Below are positions 25,740 to 34,315 of a stretch of 37,250 nt of DNA, piece after piece (positions within the stretch are counted from its first letter, which is position 1; each line of letters opens with the position of its first letter). Under the pieces are notes generated by a model. That model was not told the origin of the DNA. It ran no database searches and saw only the letters and a list, made by a program, of their open reading frames with translations. The position numbers and the translations under genes are program-made. Source of the stretch: Saccharicrinis sp. (GTDB lineage Bacteria; Bacteroidota; Bacteroidia; Bacteroidales; Marinilabiliaceae); the NCBI GenBank assembly GCA_024635555.1, contig JAGXIO010000245.1:1-37250 (forward strand). Reading direction: 5' to 3'.

Positions 25740-28700
25740 ATGAAATTAACACTTAGTTTAAAAAGAGCAGCCATGTTTTTTACGTTTTTTATTGTAGTTG
25801 GCTGCATGGGGCTTTTGGCCCAAACGCTCGAAATACAAGGGAAGGTAGTGGATGAGAACGGTCTACCTTTGCCAGGGGTATCTATTGTTGTCAAAGGCAC
25901 TACAACTGGAACAATTACCAATACGGAAGGGATATTTAACCTGTCGAACGCTGAAATCGGTGAAACGCTGGTTTTCTCTTTCTTGGGTTACAACAGCAAA
26001 GAATTGGTGATTAGCAATTCCAATTTCTTAAACATCAACCTGATCCCCTCGATCGAAAGTTTGTCTGAGGTAGTGGTTACCGCGCTGGGCATAAAAAGAG
26101 AACAAAAATCTCTTGGGTATGCTGTGCAAGAAATTAAAGGAGAAACCTTACAAAGAGTTCAGGGGGTTGATGTAGCTACATCCCTATCTGGTAAAGTGGC
26201 CGGGGTATTGGTTACAAACTCTACAGATTTCAATGTGGAACCTAAAATTACTATTCTTGGTGATGCCCCATTGCTTGTAATTGATGGTATTGCTTATGCC
26301 AATAAAACTTTAAATGACATTGCTTCTGAAGATATAGAGTCAATAAGTACACTTAAAGGAGCAACTGCTTCTGCATTATACGGTTTTCGTGGGAGAACAG
26401 GTGCTATCTTAATTACCACTAAAAACGGTAGCGAGAGTAGTAAAGGGGTGTCGGTTGATGTAACAACCAACACTATGTTCACTGCCGGATATTTAGCTAT
26501 ACCTGAAAAACAAAGCGTTTATGGCCGTGGTGAAAATAATACCTATCAGCAGTTTGCGGATCAATCTTGGGGTGGATTAATGGATGGTTCTATTAAAACA
26601 CAATGGGATCCTATTTTAAAACAATACAGAGATTATGCGTACTTGCCTGTTGGGAAAGATAACTTTAAAAACTTTTTGGAACAAGGATTCATTACTAACA
26701 ATAATGTTAATGTTGCATTTAAAGAAAATGCAGTGGCACTTAGAAGTTCGTTAAACTGGACAGAAAATAAAGGTCGCTATCCAAATTCAAAATTAGATAA
26801 ATATACCTATACCTTAGGTGGAGATATCAATTTAGATAAATTTAAATTAACATCCAATTTATCCTACTCCAGAAGATATACGCCAAACATGGGTTCAAAT
26901 GGCTATACATCCTATGACCCTATGTACACCTTATTGGCAAATAGTTCATCAGATTTTAATGTGCTGGATTATAAGGATAATTATTGGTTAACGCCCGGTG
27001 TGCTCCAAAACAACCATTTTGGTTATAATTTAGCAAGCAACTCATATAGCGGCAAAGGCCAGAACAATCCATATTTTGACAGATATCAAAGGTTAAATGA
27101 AGTAACTCGTGATATTTTTAATGCAGATTTAACCGCAAGTTATGAAATAACAGACTGGTTAAAAGCCACGGTGCGTTCAGGTTTAGATTTTTATGGAGAT
27201 ACAGGACGACTAAGTTTGGCACAAGGTTCTTATACGTCGCTTGGTGATACCGGTCTTCCATATTTCACATATAGGTCTGGATTAACTTTTAATGGAACAA
27301 ACACAGGAGCTTACCTGGTAGGTAAAACAACAGGATATAGCACTAACAGCGATTTACTATTTACTGGTATGACGAAGTTTGTTGATGATAAACTTGAGGT
27401 AGAATATCTTGCAGGAGGGACTATTTTTTATCAAAAAGACGAAAATATTAATGGTACAACAGTAGGTGGTTTATCTGTGCCTGGTTTTTTCTCATTAGCT
27501 GCATCAGTAAGTCCAGCAACGGTTGCTGAAGAAAGACGTGCACAGCAAGTTAATTCAGCTTTTGGCCGTTTGGCATTGTCATGGAATAAATTAATATATT
27601 TAGATATTACAGGTCGTAATGACTGGAGTTCTACCTTAGCAGGGTCAGGTGTTTCAGCATCAAATAAACATTATTTTTACCCATCGATTTCAGGTAGTTT
27701 TATAGTGTCTGAATTACTAAACGAATCAACAAATAATTGGTTGGATTTATTAAAAGTTAGAGGTTCATGGACACAGGCAAAAGATCCTGCAGGAATATAT
27801 GATATTAACAGTTTATATACATCTTCTTCGAGTATTTGGAATGCTGTTAGTGGCAGTTATCCACCCGACACTTTGTATGATTTGGATATTGTTCTTCCTT
27901 CGGCTTCTGATACTTATGAAGTTGGGCTACAGGGAATGTTTTTTAAAAGACGGCTAACGGCTGATGTTACCTATGCCAACAGACGAAGCTACGACGCCTT
28001 ATCAAAAGGGCCTTTGACTTCAGCTTCTGGATATAATTATAAGTATATAAATACTGATGAGGAAAGAACTAGAAAAAGTTGGATTGTTGCATTAACAGGA
28101 ACTCCAATTATGAGTGTAAACCTACAATGGGATTTGGGAGTTAACTGGTCAGCATATAAAGAGGTGTATTCCAAATTAGATCCAATTTATTCTACCAAAA
28201 GACCATGGGTAAAAGAAGGAGAGCGGGTTGATGCTTATACGCTTAGAACATTTCAAACAGTTCCTACAGGAGAATTTGCAGGCCAACGTGTTCTTAAATC
28301 GGGGCTATTACAAAAAGATAACTATAGCGTTGTGATTGGAAACAGGAATCCTGATTGGATTTGGGGTGTTAATTCATCTTTGCGATATAAAAACTGGAGT
28401 TTATTTGCATCGTTTGATGGCGTTGTTGGAGGAATGGCATCATCTACCACGGAGGCTTATATGTGGTTACAAGGTGTTCATCCGGGTTCTGTAACTCCTG
28501 AAAGGGCTTTAGATGTGGCAACACCGGGATCTAAAAATTATCTTGCTGAGGGTGTACAGGTCGTTGATGGCAAATATATAACCGACGCAAATACTGGAGA
28601 AGTCATTGAAGACACCCGTGTTTTTGCGCCCAATGATGTAGCCACTACGTATAAAGATTACATCAGAAGTTTACACGGGGGCACTGCTTGGGGAGGTACA

Positions 28701-28946
28701 GGAAACCAAGACGATATTTTGGATAGAACGTTTTTTAAGCTGCGTGAAATATCATTAACCTATAACTTCCCTAATTTAATTTTAGATAAAATGGGACCTG
28801 TTAAAAATGCATCAATAAGTTTTATAGGCCAAAATGTATTTTTATGGACAAAGGAATTCAAATATTCTGATCCCGATGGTGGAAGTGATAATTTTGCAGA
28901 TCCATCTTCACGATATTTAGGAACTAGTATTAAACTTTCATTTTAA
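25740..28946 (+). CDS. SusC/RagA-family TonB-dependent outer-membrane transporter
   Basis: The protein has 1068 residues. After a signal peptide ending near LLAQ comes the carboxypeptidase-D-like domain (IQGKVVDENGLPLPGVSIVVKGT..., about 30-105), then SLSEVVVTALGIKRE as a TonB-box-like region. The plug domain follows (LSGKVAGVLV, LLVIDGIAY, SISTLKGATASALYG, GAILITTKNG) and then a large barrel ending YLGTSIKLSF. No N-terminal anti-sigma-interaction domain is present, consistent with control by the upstream regulator. The plug's usual RGxxS segment before VIDG is replaced by a shorter ITILGDAPLLVIDG, as in one SusC subfamily. It forms a pedal-bin transporter with the SusD protein encoded 11 bases downstream and imports oligosaccharides. 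Confidence 0.95.
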   Translation: MKLTLSLKRAAMFFTFFIVVGCMGLLAQTLEIQGKVVDENGLPLPGVSIVVKGTTTGTITNTEGIFNLSNAEIGETLVFSFLGYNSKELVISNSNFLNINLIPSIESLSEVVVTALGIKREQKSLGYAVQEIKGETLQRVQGVDVATSLSGKVAGVLVTNSTDFNVEPKITILGDAPLLVIDGIAYANKTLNDIASEDIESISTLKGATASALYGFRGRTGAILITTKNGSESSKGVSVDVTTNTMFTAGYLAIPEKQSVYGRGENNTYQQFADQSWGGLMDGSIKTQWDPILKQYRDYAYLPVGKDNFKNFLEQGFITNNNVNVAFKENAVALRSSLNWTENKGRYPNSKLDKYTYTLGGDINLDKFKLTSNLSYSRRYTPNMGSNGYTSYDPMYTLLANSSSDFNVLDYKDNYWLTPGVLQNNHFGYNLASNSYSGKGQNNPYFDRYQRLNEVTRDIFNADLTASYEITDWLKATVRSGLDFYGDTGRLSLAQGSYTSLGDTGLPYFTYRSGLTFNGTNTGAYLVGKTTGYSTNSDLLFTGMTKFVDDKLEVEYLAGGTIFYQKDENINGTTVGGLSVPGFFSLAASVSPATVAEERRAQQVNSAFGRLALSWNKLIYLDITGRNDWSSTLAGSGVSASNKHYFYPSISGSFIVSELLNESTNNWLDLLKVRGSWTQAKDPAGIYDINSLYTSSSSIWNAVSGSYPPDTLYDLDIVLPSASDTYEVGLQGMFFKRRLTADVTYANRRSYDALSKGPLTSASGYNYKYINTDEERTRKSWIVALTGTPIMSVNLQWDLGVNWSAYKEVYSKLDPIYSTKRPWVKEGERVDAYTLRTFQTVPTGEFAGQRVLKSGLLQKDNYSVVIGNRNPDWIWGVNSSLRYKNWSLFASFDGVVGGMASSTTEAYMWLQGVHPGSVTPERALDVATPGSKNYLAEGVQVVDGKYITDANTGEVIEDTRVFAPNDVATTYKDYIRSLHGGTAWGGTGNQDDILDRTFFKLREISLTYNFPNLILDKMGPVKNASISFIGQNVFLWTKEFKYSDPDGGSDNFADPSSRYLGTSIKLSF

Positions 28947-28957
28947 TAAATAGAATT

Positions 28958-30484
28958 ATGAAAAACTTAATATATATTTTTATTATAACAATTTCCCTTT
29001 TTGCGGCCTCGTGCAGTAATTTTGAGGAAATTAATACAAATCCGGATAAATCAACAGCCGCTAGACCGGATATGCTTGCATCCTATACATTGGTAAAAAC
29101 ATTCAAACTGCCTAATAGCAGTGCTGATGTTTATACTCAAATTACTTTGTTCAACCATCAGGTAACAAAGGTGGCCTCTTCCGCGGATCCAGGCCAATAT
29201 TATTGGTCCTATTGGCCTTATGGTAGTTTTGGAAATTATAAATATTTAACCGATCTCCAAGATATGGTTAGGTTCTCTGAAGGAAGTACATCAGAATCTT
29301 CTTATAAAGGTTTGGCTTTATTTCTAAAAGCATATTATGGCTTTTTAGCCACTTTGGATATGGGAGATGTTCCTTATTCGGAAGCTGGCATGGCAAAGGA
29401 AGGTATTTTACAACCAGTGTACGATAAACAAGCCGACGTATTTGCTCAAATTTTGATTGATCTTCAGGAAGCTGAAGGTTATTTTGCAAATGGGGCTGTT
29501 CTGAGTGGAGATATAATGTATAATGGTGATGCCAGCAAATGGCGAAAACTATGCAATGCCATGCAGTTAAAAGTTATTCAAACCATGAGTAAAAAAGCAA
29601 CTGCCGACCAAAAAGCCCGATTTGCAGCAATTGTAAATGCTGGCAATTTAATGACCAGTTATACTGATGATTTAAAATTGGTTTATACAGAAAATACCAA
29701 TGCAAGTTATCCTTTTTATAATGCTAATAATCAGAGATTGCAGATGGCTCCTTCTGATTTAGCTGTTGATGCTTTAAAAATGAATACTGACAATAGATTA
29801 TTCTATTTTGCCGATCCTGCCCCAGCTAAAATAACAAGCGGTTTAAACCAAACCGATTTTAATGCTTATGTAGGTGCGCCTTATGAAATGTCTTCAAATA
29901 CATTGTCGTTAAATAATGGTGCTGGTATGTATTCTTTAGTGAATTTGCGTTACACAAAATTTAGAGATAATGACCCTTTGTTGTATTTTACTTATTCTGA
30001 ACAATGTTTTATTATAGCTGAAGCCATAGAAGAAGGTTGGGTTGGTGGCAACGCACAACAGTATTATGAAAATGGCGTAAAAGCGCAATTGTCTTACTAC
30101 AAGAGTCTGACCAGAACTGCCGGTTTAGTGCATGGTATGGAAATTACCCAAACTTATATCGATAATTATTTTACCGGTGAAGCAGCTTATAAAACAGGTG
30201 GTACAAAACAAGATAGATTGAAACAGATTTTGACACAACGTTGGTTGATTGATTTCTTCCAACCCAATAGTAGTTATTATCCTCAATTTTTGCGCACCGG
30301 TTATCCGGAATATATTTTAAATCCCGTAACCAGCTTAAATGACGATAACTCAAGTGCTTTTCCAAAACGCTGGAAATACCCAACTATTGAGTTGACTACA
30401 AATCCTGAGAATTATCAAAAAGCTATTGATGAACAGTATGGAGGAATAGACAATACAATGCAAGTTCCTTGGTATTTAAAATAG
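28958..30484 (+). CDS. SusD/RagB-family glycan-binding lipoprotein
   Basis: The protein has 508 residues. The lipobox FAASC makes Cys19 the anchor. The mature protein begins SNFEEINTNPDKS and contains GFLATLDMGDVPYSEA, DGDASKWRK-like NGDASKWRKLCNAMQLK, SEQCFIIAEAIEEGW and a long C-terminal region. This is the SusD-like type found with SusC partners, whose TPR helices hold the lid over the transporter. The sequence fits the SusD-like_2 branch better than classical SusD, although I judge this by eye. It directly follows susC and is the last gene before a strong hairpin, so susC and susD are expressed together and probably above the enzyme genes. Confidence 0.94.
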   Translation: MKNLIYIFIITISLFAASCSNFEEINTNPDKSTAARPDMLASYTLVKTFKLPNSSADVYTQITLFNHQVTKVASSADPGQYYWSYWPYGSFGNYKYLTDLQDMVRFSEGSTSESSYKGLALFLKAYYGFLATLDMGDVPYSEAGMAKEGILQPVYDKQADVFAQILIDLQEAEGYFANGAVLSGDIMYNGDASKWRKLCNAMQLKVIQTMSKKATADQKARFAAIVNAGNLMTSYTDDLKLVYTENTNASYPFYNANNQRLQMAPSDLAVDALKMNTDNRLFYFADPAPAKITSGLNQTDFNAYVGAPYEMSSNTLSLNNGAGMYSLVNLRYTKFRDNDPLLYFTYSEQCFIIAEAIEEGWVGGNAQQYYENGVKAQLSYYKSLTRTAGLVHGMEITQTYIDNYFTGEAAYKTGGTKQDRLKQILTQRWLIDFFQPNSSYYPQFLRTGYPEYILNPVTSLNDDNSSAFPKRWKYPTIELTTNPENYQKAIDEQYGGIDNTMQVPWYLK

Positions 30485-30510
30485 AATAAGGTAATAGTTT
30501 AGTTTAGTTT

Positions 30511-30541
30511 GAAAGGGATGGGAATCTTTCCCATTCCTTTC
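30511..30541 (+). terminator. Hairpin after susD (terminator or attenuator)
   Basis: A 14-pair stem gaaagggatgggaa / ttcccattcctttc (30511-30524, 30528-30541, one G-U pair) with a 3-base loop and a short T-rich tail. It lies 26 bases after the susD stop and before the GH16 gene. Confidence 0.8.
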
Positions 30542-30556
30542 TTTATAATTACGAAA

Positions 30557-30637
30557 ATGAGACGAGCCATGGGAATTCTTCACACGCAGAGTAGGTCATT
30601 ATTGGCGAGTTCTCCCGAATCGAGTTCGGGACAAGCT
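30557..30637 (+). repeat. Dispersed ~80-bp repeat, copy B
   Basis: This is the plus-strand partner of the copy at 22527-22609, with about three quarters of positions alike by eye. It ends with tcccgaatcgagttcggga, a small hairpin, plus caagct. It lies 37 bases before the GH16 ATG. A shorter core is at 10691-10715. Confidence 0.8.
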
Positions 30638-30673
30638 ATCGAATATCAATAAAGAACAAATATTTATAATGAG

Positions 30674-31501
30674 ATGAAAACCCCTATTATATATACACTG
30701 ATTTTATTGTTTTGCACCAATTGTGTGAACAGTAAAAAAGAAAAGGCTAAGAACAATGATTCTCAAGAAAATAGTTGGGAATTGATGTGGAACGATGAAT
30801 TTATTGTTGATGGGTTAATTGACACCTCTAAATGGAATTACGACACCCTTGGAAATGAATATGGCTGGGGAAACAACGAAAAGCAGTGGTACACTGTAGC
30901 CAATCCTGAAAATTGCCGGATAGAAAATGGAGTGCTTCAGATAACTGCGATAAAAGAACCCACTTTTGGTAAGGACTACAGCTCGGCAAGGCTTACCACC
31001 AAAGGGAAGGGTGACTGGAAATACTGTAAAGTGGAGGTTCGGGCTAAGCTCCCTTCCGGAAACGGGACCTGGCCGGCTATCTGGATGTTACCAACCGATA
31101 AATCATTTTATGGAGGTTGGCCAAAATGCGGTGAAATAGACATAATGGAACATGTGGGGTTTAACCCCGACACGGTATTTTCAACTGTGCATACCGACAA
31201 GTTCAATCACATGATTGGCACGCAGGTAGGAAAAAAGACAGGACTGCCAACCGCCACCACGGAATTTCATGTGTACACGACAGAATGGGACGAAAACGAA
31301 ATACGGAGTTATGTCGATGGTAAACACTATTTCACCTTTAAAAATAACGGGGAAGGCTTTGAAGCCTGGCCTTTCGACCAGCCGTTCCATCTTATCCTAA
31401 ACCTAGCCATTGGAGGTGGTCTGGGCGGAATAAAAGGGATTGATGACACTAAATTTCCGCATACCATGGAGGTGGACTATGTGAGGGTTTACAAACGCTA
31501 A
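30674..31501 (+). CDS. GH16 family endo-beta-glucanase lipoprotein (laminarinase-like)
   Basis: The protein has 275 residues. The N-terminal segment ends FCTNC, so Cys17 is a likely lipid anchor and the enzyme is probably on the outer-membrane surface or periplasmic face. A single GH16 domain spans the rest: LMWNDEF start, RLTTKGK, RAKLPSGNGTWPAIWML, and the catalytic GEIDIMEHVG with nucleophile Glu154, Asp156 and acid/base Glu159, then VYTTEWDE and the C-terminal VDYVRVYKR. The EIDIME form with an extra Met (EXDXXE) is that of laminarinase-type GH16, acting on beta-1,3- or mixed-linkage glucans. It follows the susD hairpin and starts the enzyme part of the locus. Confidence 0.92.
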   Translation: MKTPIIYTLILLFCTNCVNSKKEKAKNNDSQENSWELMWNDEFIVDGLIDTSKWNYDTLGNEYGWGNNEKQWYTVANPENCRIENGVLQITAIKEPTFGKDYSSARLTTKGKGDWKYCKVEVRAKLPSGNGTWPAIWMLPTDKSFYGGWPKCGEIDIMEHVGFNPDTVFSTVHTDKFNHMIGTQVGKKTGLPTATTEFHVYTTEWDENEIRSYVDGKHYFTFKNNGEGFEAWPFDQPFHLILNLAIGGGLGGIKGIDDTKFPHTMEVDYVRVYKR

Positions 31502-31536
31502 TTAACACTGATTTTCGGAACTAAGACTATCATGCA

Positions 31537-32037
31537 ATGAAATACAAACTATTGTTCTTGCTAACTTCGTTGGTGTTCTCTGGGCAAATCAAGTCGCAGG
31601 TGGCCACGACTGCTTGGGACAATACCCTTGATAAAAGCTGGCCCGAAGACTTTACCCAAGTTGAAATAAAATCGTCGTTTGACGGTAAAGTACAAAAGGC
31701 TGTATTTTATAAAACAATACTATCCGAACCACAGCCTCTCATCGTTTCGTTACATACCTGGAGTGGCGATTATTCTCAGGAAGACCCACTATCCGAAGAA
31801 ATTGTTCTGCGCAGCTGGAATTACATCCACCCCGACTTTCGTGGTCCCAACAACAACCCCGAAGCCTGCGGGAGCGTAAAGGTTGTTTCCGATATTGACG
31901 ATGTTATGCGTTTTGCCATTAAAAATGCCAATGTCGATACCACTGAGGTACATATTATTGGGGTTATAACAAGCGGTCAAACGAACTATCTGCTGTTAAA
32001 CACTCCAAGCGTTTTGCCCCTGTATATTACCATTTAA
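31537..32037 (+). pseudogene. Truncated alpha/beta hydrolase (esterase/peptidase-like), nucleophile lost
   Basis: The 166-codon frame has a signal peptide (MKYKLLFLLTSLVFSGQIKSQ) and a good hydrolase N-half: PLIVSLHTWSGD (oxyanion strand), YIHPDFRGPNNNPEACGS, and DIDDVMRFAIKNANVDTTEVHIIGV. At the point where GxSxGG should come, the frame reads ITSGQTN and runs out after about 20 more residues. A different frame at the same place gives LSAVKHSKRFA, which would fit the helix after a nucleophile elbow, so a frameshift or small deletion is likely. The remaining 256 bases to the next gene have no intact frame. The gene was probably an acyl or acetyl esterase of the glycan locus; this is inference. 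Confidence 0.75.
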
Positions 32038-32293
32038 TAAATGCCTTGTCCCTTTTGTCGATTTAAAAGATGTTTTGTTACAGGTATTCTTAAAGGTACA
32101 TTGGATATGTTGACTAAACCCAGTTTCGATAGCTGGAGCAGGATTTGGCGAAGATTGAACCAGGAAGTTATATGTTAGTTGCACTTCATATTCCCATTGT
32201 TAGCAGAGGTTGAAAAGGATAATATAACAATTTGCCCTTGGAGTTAATTATAAATGAACCATTCTTTTTACGCGACCTTTAAATTTTGATGAT

Positions 32294-33871
32294 ATGCGAA
32301 ATTTATTTCTGATAATTTTTATTTTAAGTTTCAATGCTTGTAAACCATCAGCCGATGGAGAAATTAGCTTTGCCAACAATCCAGTGGTGGCACATCGCGG
32401 GGCATGGAAAAGCAGTAACCTGCCCGAAAATTCCATTGCATCCTTAAAGCAAGCGATTCAATTAAATTGTGTAGGTTCTGAGTTTGATGTTAGAATGACG
32501 GCCGATAGTGTGTTGATTGTAACGCACGATGAAGATTATAACGATTTATTGGTACAGGAAACTACATACGAAGATCTGGCCAAATTTAAACTCTCGAACG
32601 GAGAGGTTTTGCCAACCTTAAAAGATTATATCCTTGCGGGAATGGAAAATAACATCGGTACCGGATTGGTATGCGAAATTAAACCCACCAACAATAAGGA
32701 ACTTAATTTTAAAATAGCAGAGAATATAATTGCCTTGGTTAAAGAGCTAAAAGCCGAGCCCTATATCCACTCCTATATCAGCTTTGGGTACGATATACTT
32801 AAAAAAATAACTGAGCTTGACCCTTTGGCCAAAACACAATACTTAGGTAGTACTAAAACGCCACAACAATTAAAAGATGACGGAATTTCAGGTTTAGATT
32901 ATTATATGGATGCTTTTAAAAAAAATCCGGATTGGATTAAAAGTGCCAAAGATTTAGGATTAAGCTTAAATGCCTGGACAGTGGATAAGCAGGACGATAT
33001 GGATTGGTTGTTGGCCAACGAATTTGACTTCATTACCACCGACGAGCCCTATTTGTTGTTTGCCAGGATTAAGGCCAGCCCTGTAAGTAAAGGCTATCAA
33101 TTGGTTTGGAGCGATGAATTTAATTATAATGGCAAACCAGATAGTGCCAACTGGGGCTACGACTATGGTTTTATAGCCAATCGGGAAGATCAGTATTATA
33201 CCGATAGTTTAAAAAATGCAAGGGTAGAAGATGGACATCTGATTATTGAAACACATAAAGAAGAAATCCCCAACAAGGATTATAATAATCCCGATCTTTT
33301 AAAGAAAAGTTGGATGAAATATGCCGCGGAAAGGAAAACAGCAGTATACACCTCAGCCAGATTAACCACTAAAAATCTTGCTTCGTGGAAATATGGACGT
33401 ATCGAGATAAGCGCAAAATTGCCTCGGGGAGTTGGTCTTTGGCCGGCCATTTGGATGCTGGGCGGAAACAGAAATGAAGTGGGATGGCCCGAGTGCGGTG
33501 AGATTGATATTATGGAACACGTAGGCTTTGATCCGGATTCTATATTTGGTACCATCCATACCAAGGCATACAACCATATGAAAGGCACACAAAAAGGTAA
33601 AAAGATTTTTATTGACCAGCCCTATGATTCCTTCAATGTATTTGCCTTGGAATGGACACCGGAGAAAATGGATTTTTTATTAAACGATACGGTTTACAAC
33701 CAAATATTAAATGAACATAAAACCACAGATGAATGGCCTTTTGACCAAAAGTTTTATTTAATTATGAATACCGCAGTAGGAGGAATGCTCGGGGGCAAAA
33801 AGGGAATTGACGATAGTGTTTTCCCCCAACAAATGCGAGTGGATTACGTGCGGGTTTATCAATTAAAGTGA
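32294..33871 (+). CDS. GDPD-GH16 fusion lipoprotein
   Basis: The protein has 525 residues. The lipobox NAC makes Cys16 the anchor. Residues about 28-262 form a complete glycerophosphodiester phosphodiesterase (GDPD) domain: VAHRG (His34-Arg35), PENS (Glu45), SEFDVR (Glu63, Asp65), THDE (His78), CEIK (Glu128, Lys130) and a final AWTVD with FITTDEP. Residues about 267-525 form a GH16 domain: LVWSDEF, SARLTTKN, AKLPRGVGLWPAIWML, GEIDIMEHVG (Glu403, Asp405, Glu408) and VDYVRVYQ. Both active sites look intact. GDPD enzymes cleave glycerol-phosphodiester links; GH16 cleaves beta-glucans. The fusion suggests a phosphodiester-substituted beta-glucan, but the substrate is inferred. There is no frameshift between the domains, so it is one gene. 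Confidence 0.9.
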   Translation: MRNLFLIIFILSFNACKPSADGEISFANNPVVAHRGAWKSSNLPENSIASLKQAIQLNCVGSEFDVRMTADSVLIVTHDEDYNDLLVQETTYEDLAKFKLSNGEVLPTLKDYILAGMENNIGTGLVCEIKPTNNKELNFKIAENIIALVKELKAEPYIHSYISFGYDILKKITELDPLAKTQYLGSTKTPQQLKDDGISGLDYYMDAFKKNPDWIKSAKDLGLSLNAWTVDKQDDMDWLLANEFDFITTDEPYLLFARIKASPVSKGYQLVWSDEFNYNGKPDSANWGYDYGFIANREDQYYTDSLKNARVEDGHLIIETHKEEIPNKDYNNPDLLKKSWMKYAAERKTAVYTSARLTTKNLASWKYGRIEISAKLPRGVGLWPAIWMLGGNRNEVGWPECGEIDIMEHVGFDPDSIFGTIHTKAYNHMKGTQKGKKIFIDQPYDSFNVFALEWTPEKMDFLLNDTVYNQILNEHKTTDEWPFDQKFYLIMNTAVGGMLGGKKGIDDSVFPQQMRVDYVRVYQLK

Positions 33872-33901
33872 AAAAAACATTTATTCATCTCGGGATCAAT
33901 T

Positions 33902-34179
33902 GAGAAGGTATCTTCTATTTTAGAATGTTGGTTTTTAGGCTCAGAATCCGGGAACGCCATTGCCGATGTTTTATTTGGAGATTATAACCCGTCAGGCAAA
34001 TTGGGCATTTCGTTTCCGTACAATGTGTGACAGGAACCCTTATGTTATAACCAAAAAAATACAGGAAGGCCTTATAGCAAAATTCATGTAACGTACTCGG
34101 GCTATACGGATGCCCAAAAACCGCTTTATATCCTTTTGGATATGGACTGAGCTATGCCACTTTTGAATATAAAAACTAA
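33902..34179 (+). pseudogene. C-terminal relic of a GH3 beta-glucosidase gene
   Basis: From 33902 the frame reads LGSESGNAIADVLFGDYNPSG and KLGISFPYNV, then an in-frame TGA at 34028-34030, then QEPLCYNQKNTGRPYSK and YTDAQKPLY. After a two-base insertion near 34127 the next frame gives YPFGYGLSYATFEYKN and a stop at 34177. This is the C-terminal part of a GH3 (fibronectin-like/beta-sandwich region) and lacks the catalytic TIM barrel. No upstream portion is present. It directly follows the GDPD-GH16 gene and was probably once the exo-acting enzyme of the locus. Confidence 0.85.
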
Positions 34180-34205
34180 TTCCTTGGATAAGTGCTTGAT
34201 TTGTG

Positions 34206-34250
34206 GAGAAGTGGTTATGGAACACATGTAGCATAATCACTTCTCACATT
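34206..34250 (+). terminator. Terminator at the end of the glycan locus
   Basis: A 14-pair stem gagaagtggttatg / cataatcacttctc (34206-34219, 34232-34245, one G-U) with a 12-base loop, followed by acattttt. It lies 26 bases after the GH3 relic and marks the end of the plus-strand unit. Confidence 0.85.
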
Positions 34251-34315
34251 TTTGGTCTAAAATTGCAAACATTTATCCCTAGGTAGGTATACTTATAATA
34301 TTAGTCCCTTATGAA

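Noticed and set aside
22527-30637. Composite transposon around the regulator-susCD block
   Set aside because: The flanking repeats are only ~80 bp, encode no transposase and show no target duplication that I can see, so only inversion or module-border roles are proposed.
32041-32178. 45-codon frame after the broken hydrolase
   Set aside because: It resembles no family and lies in the debris of the pseudogene.
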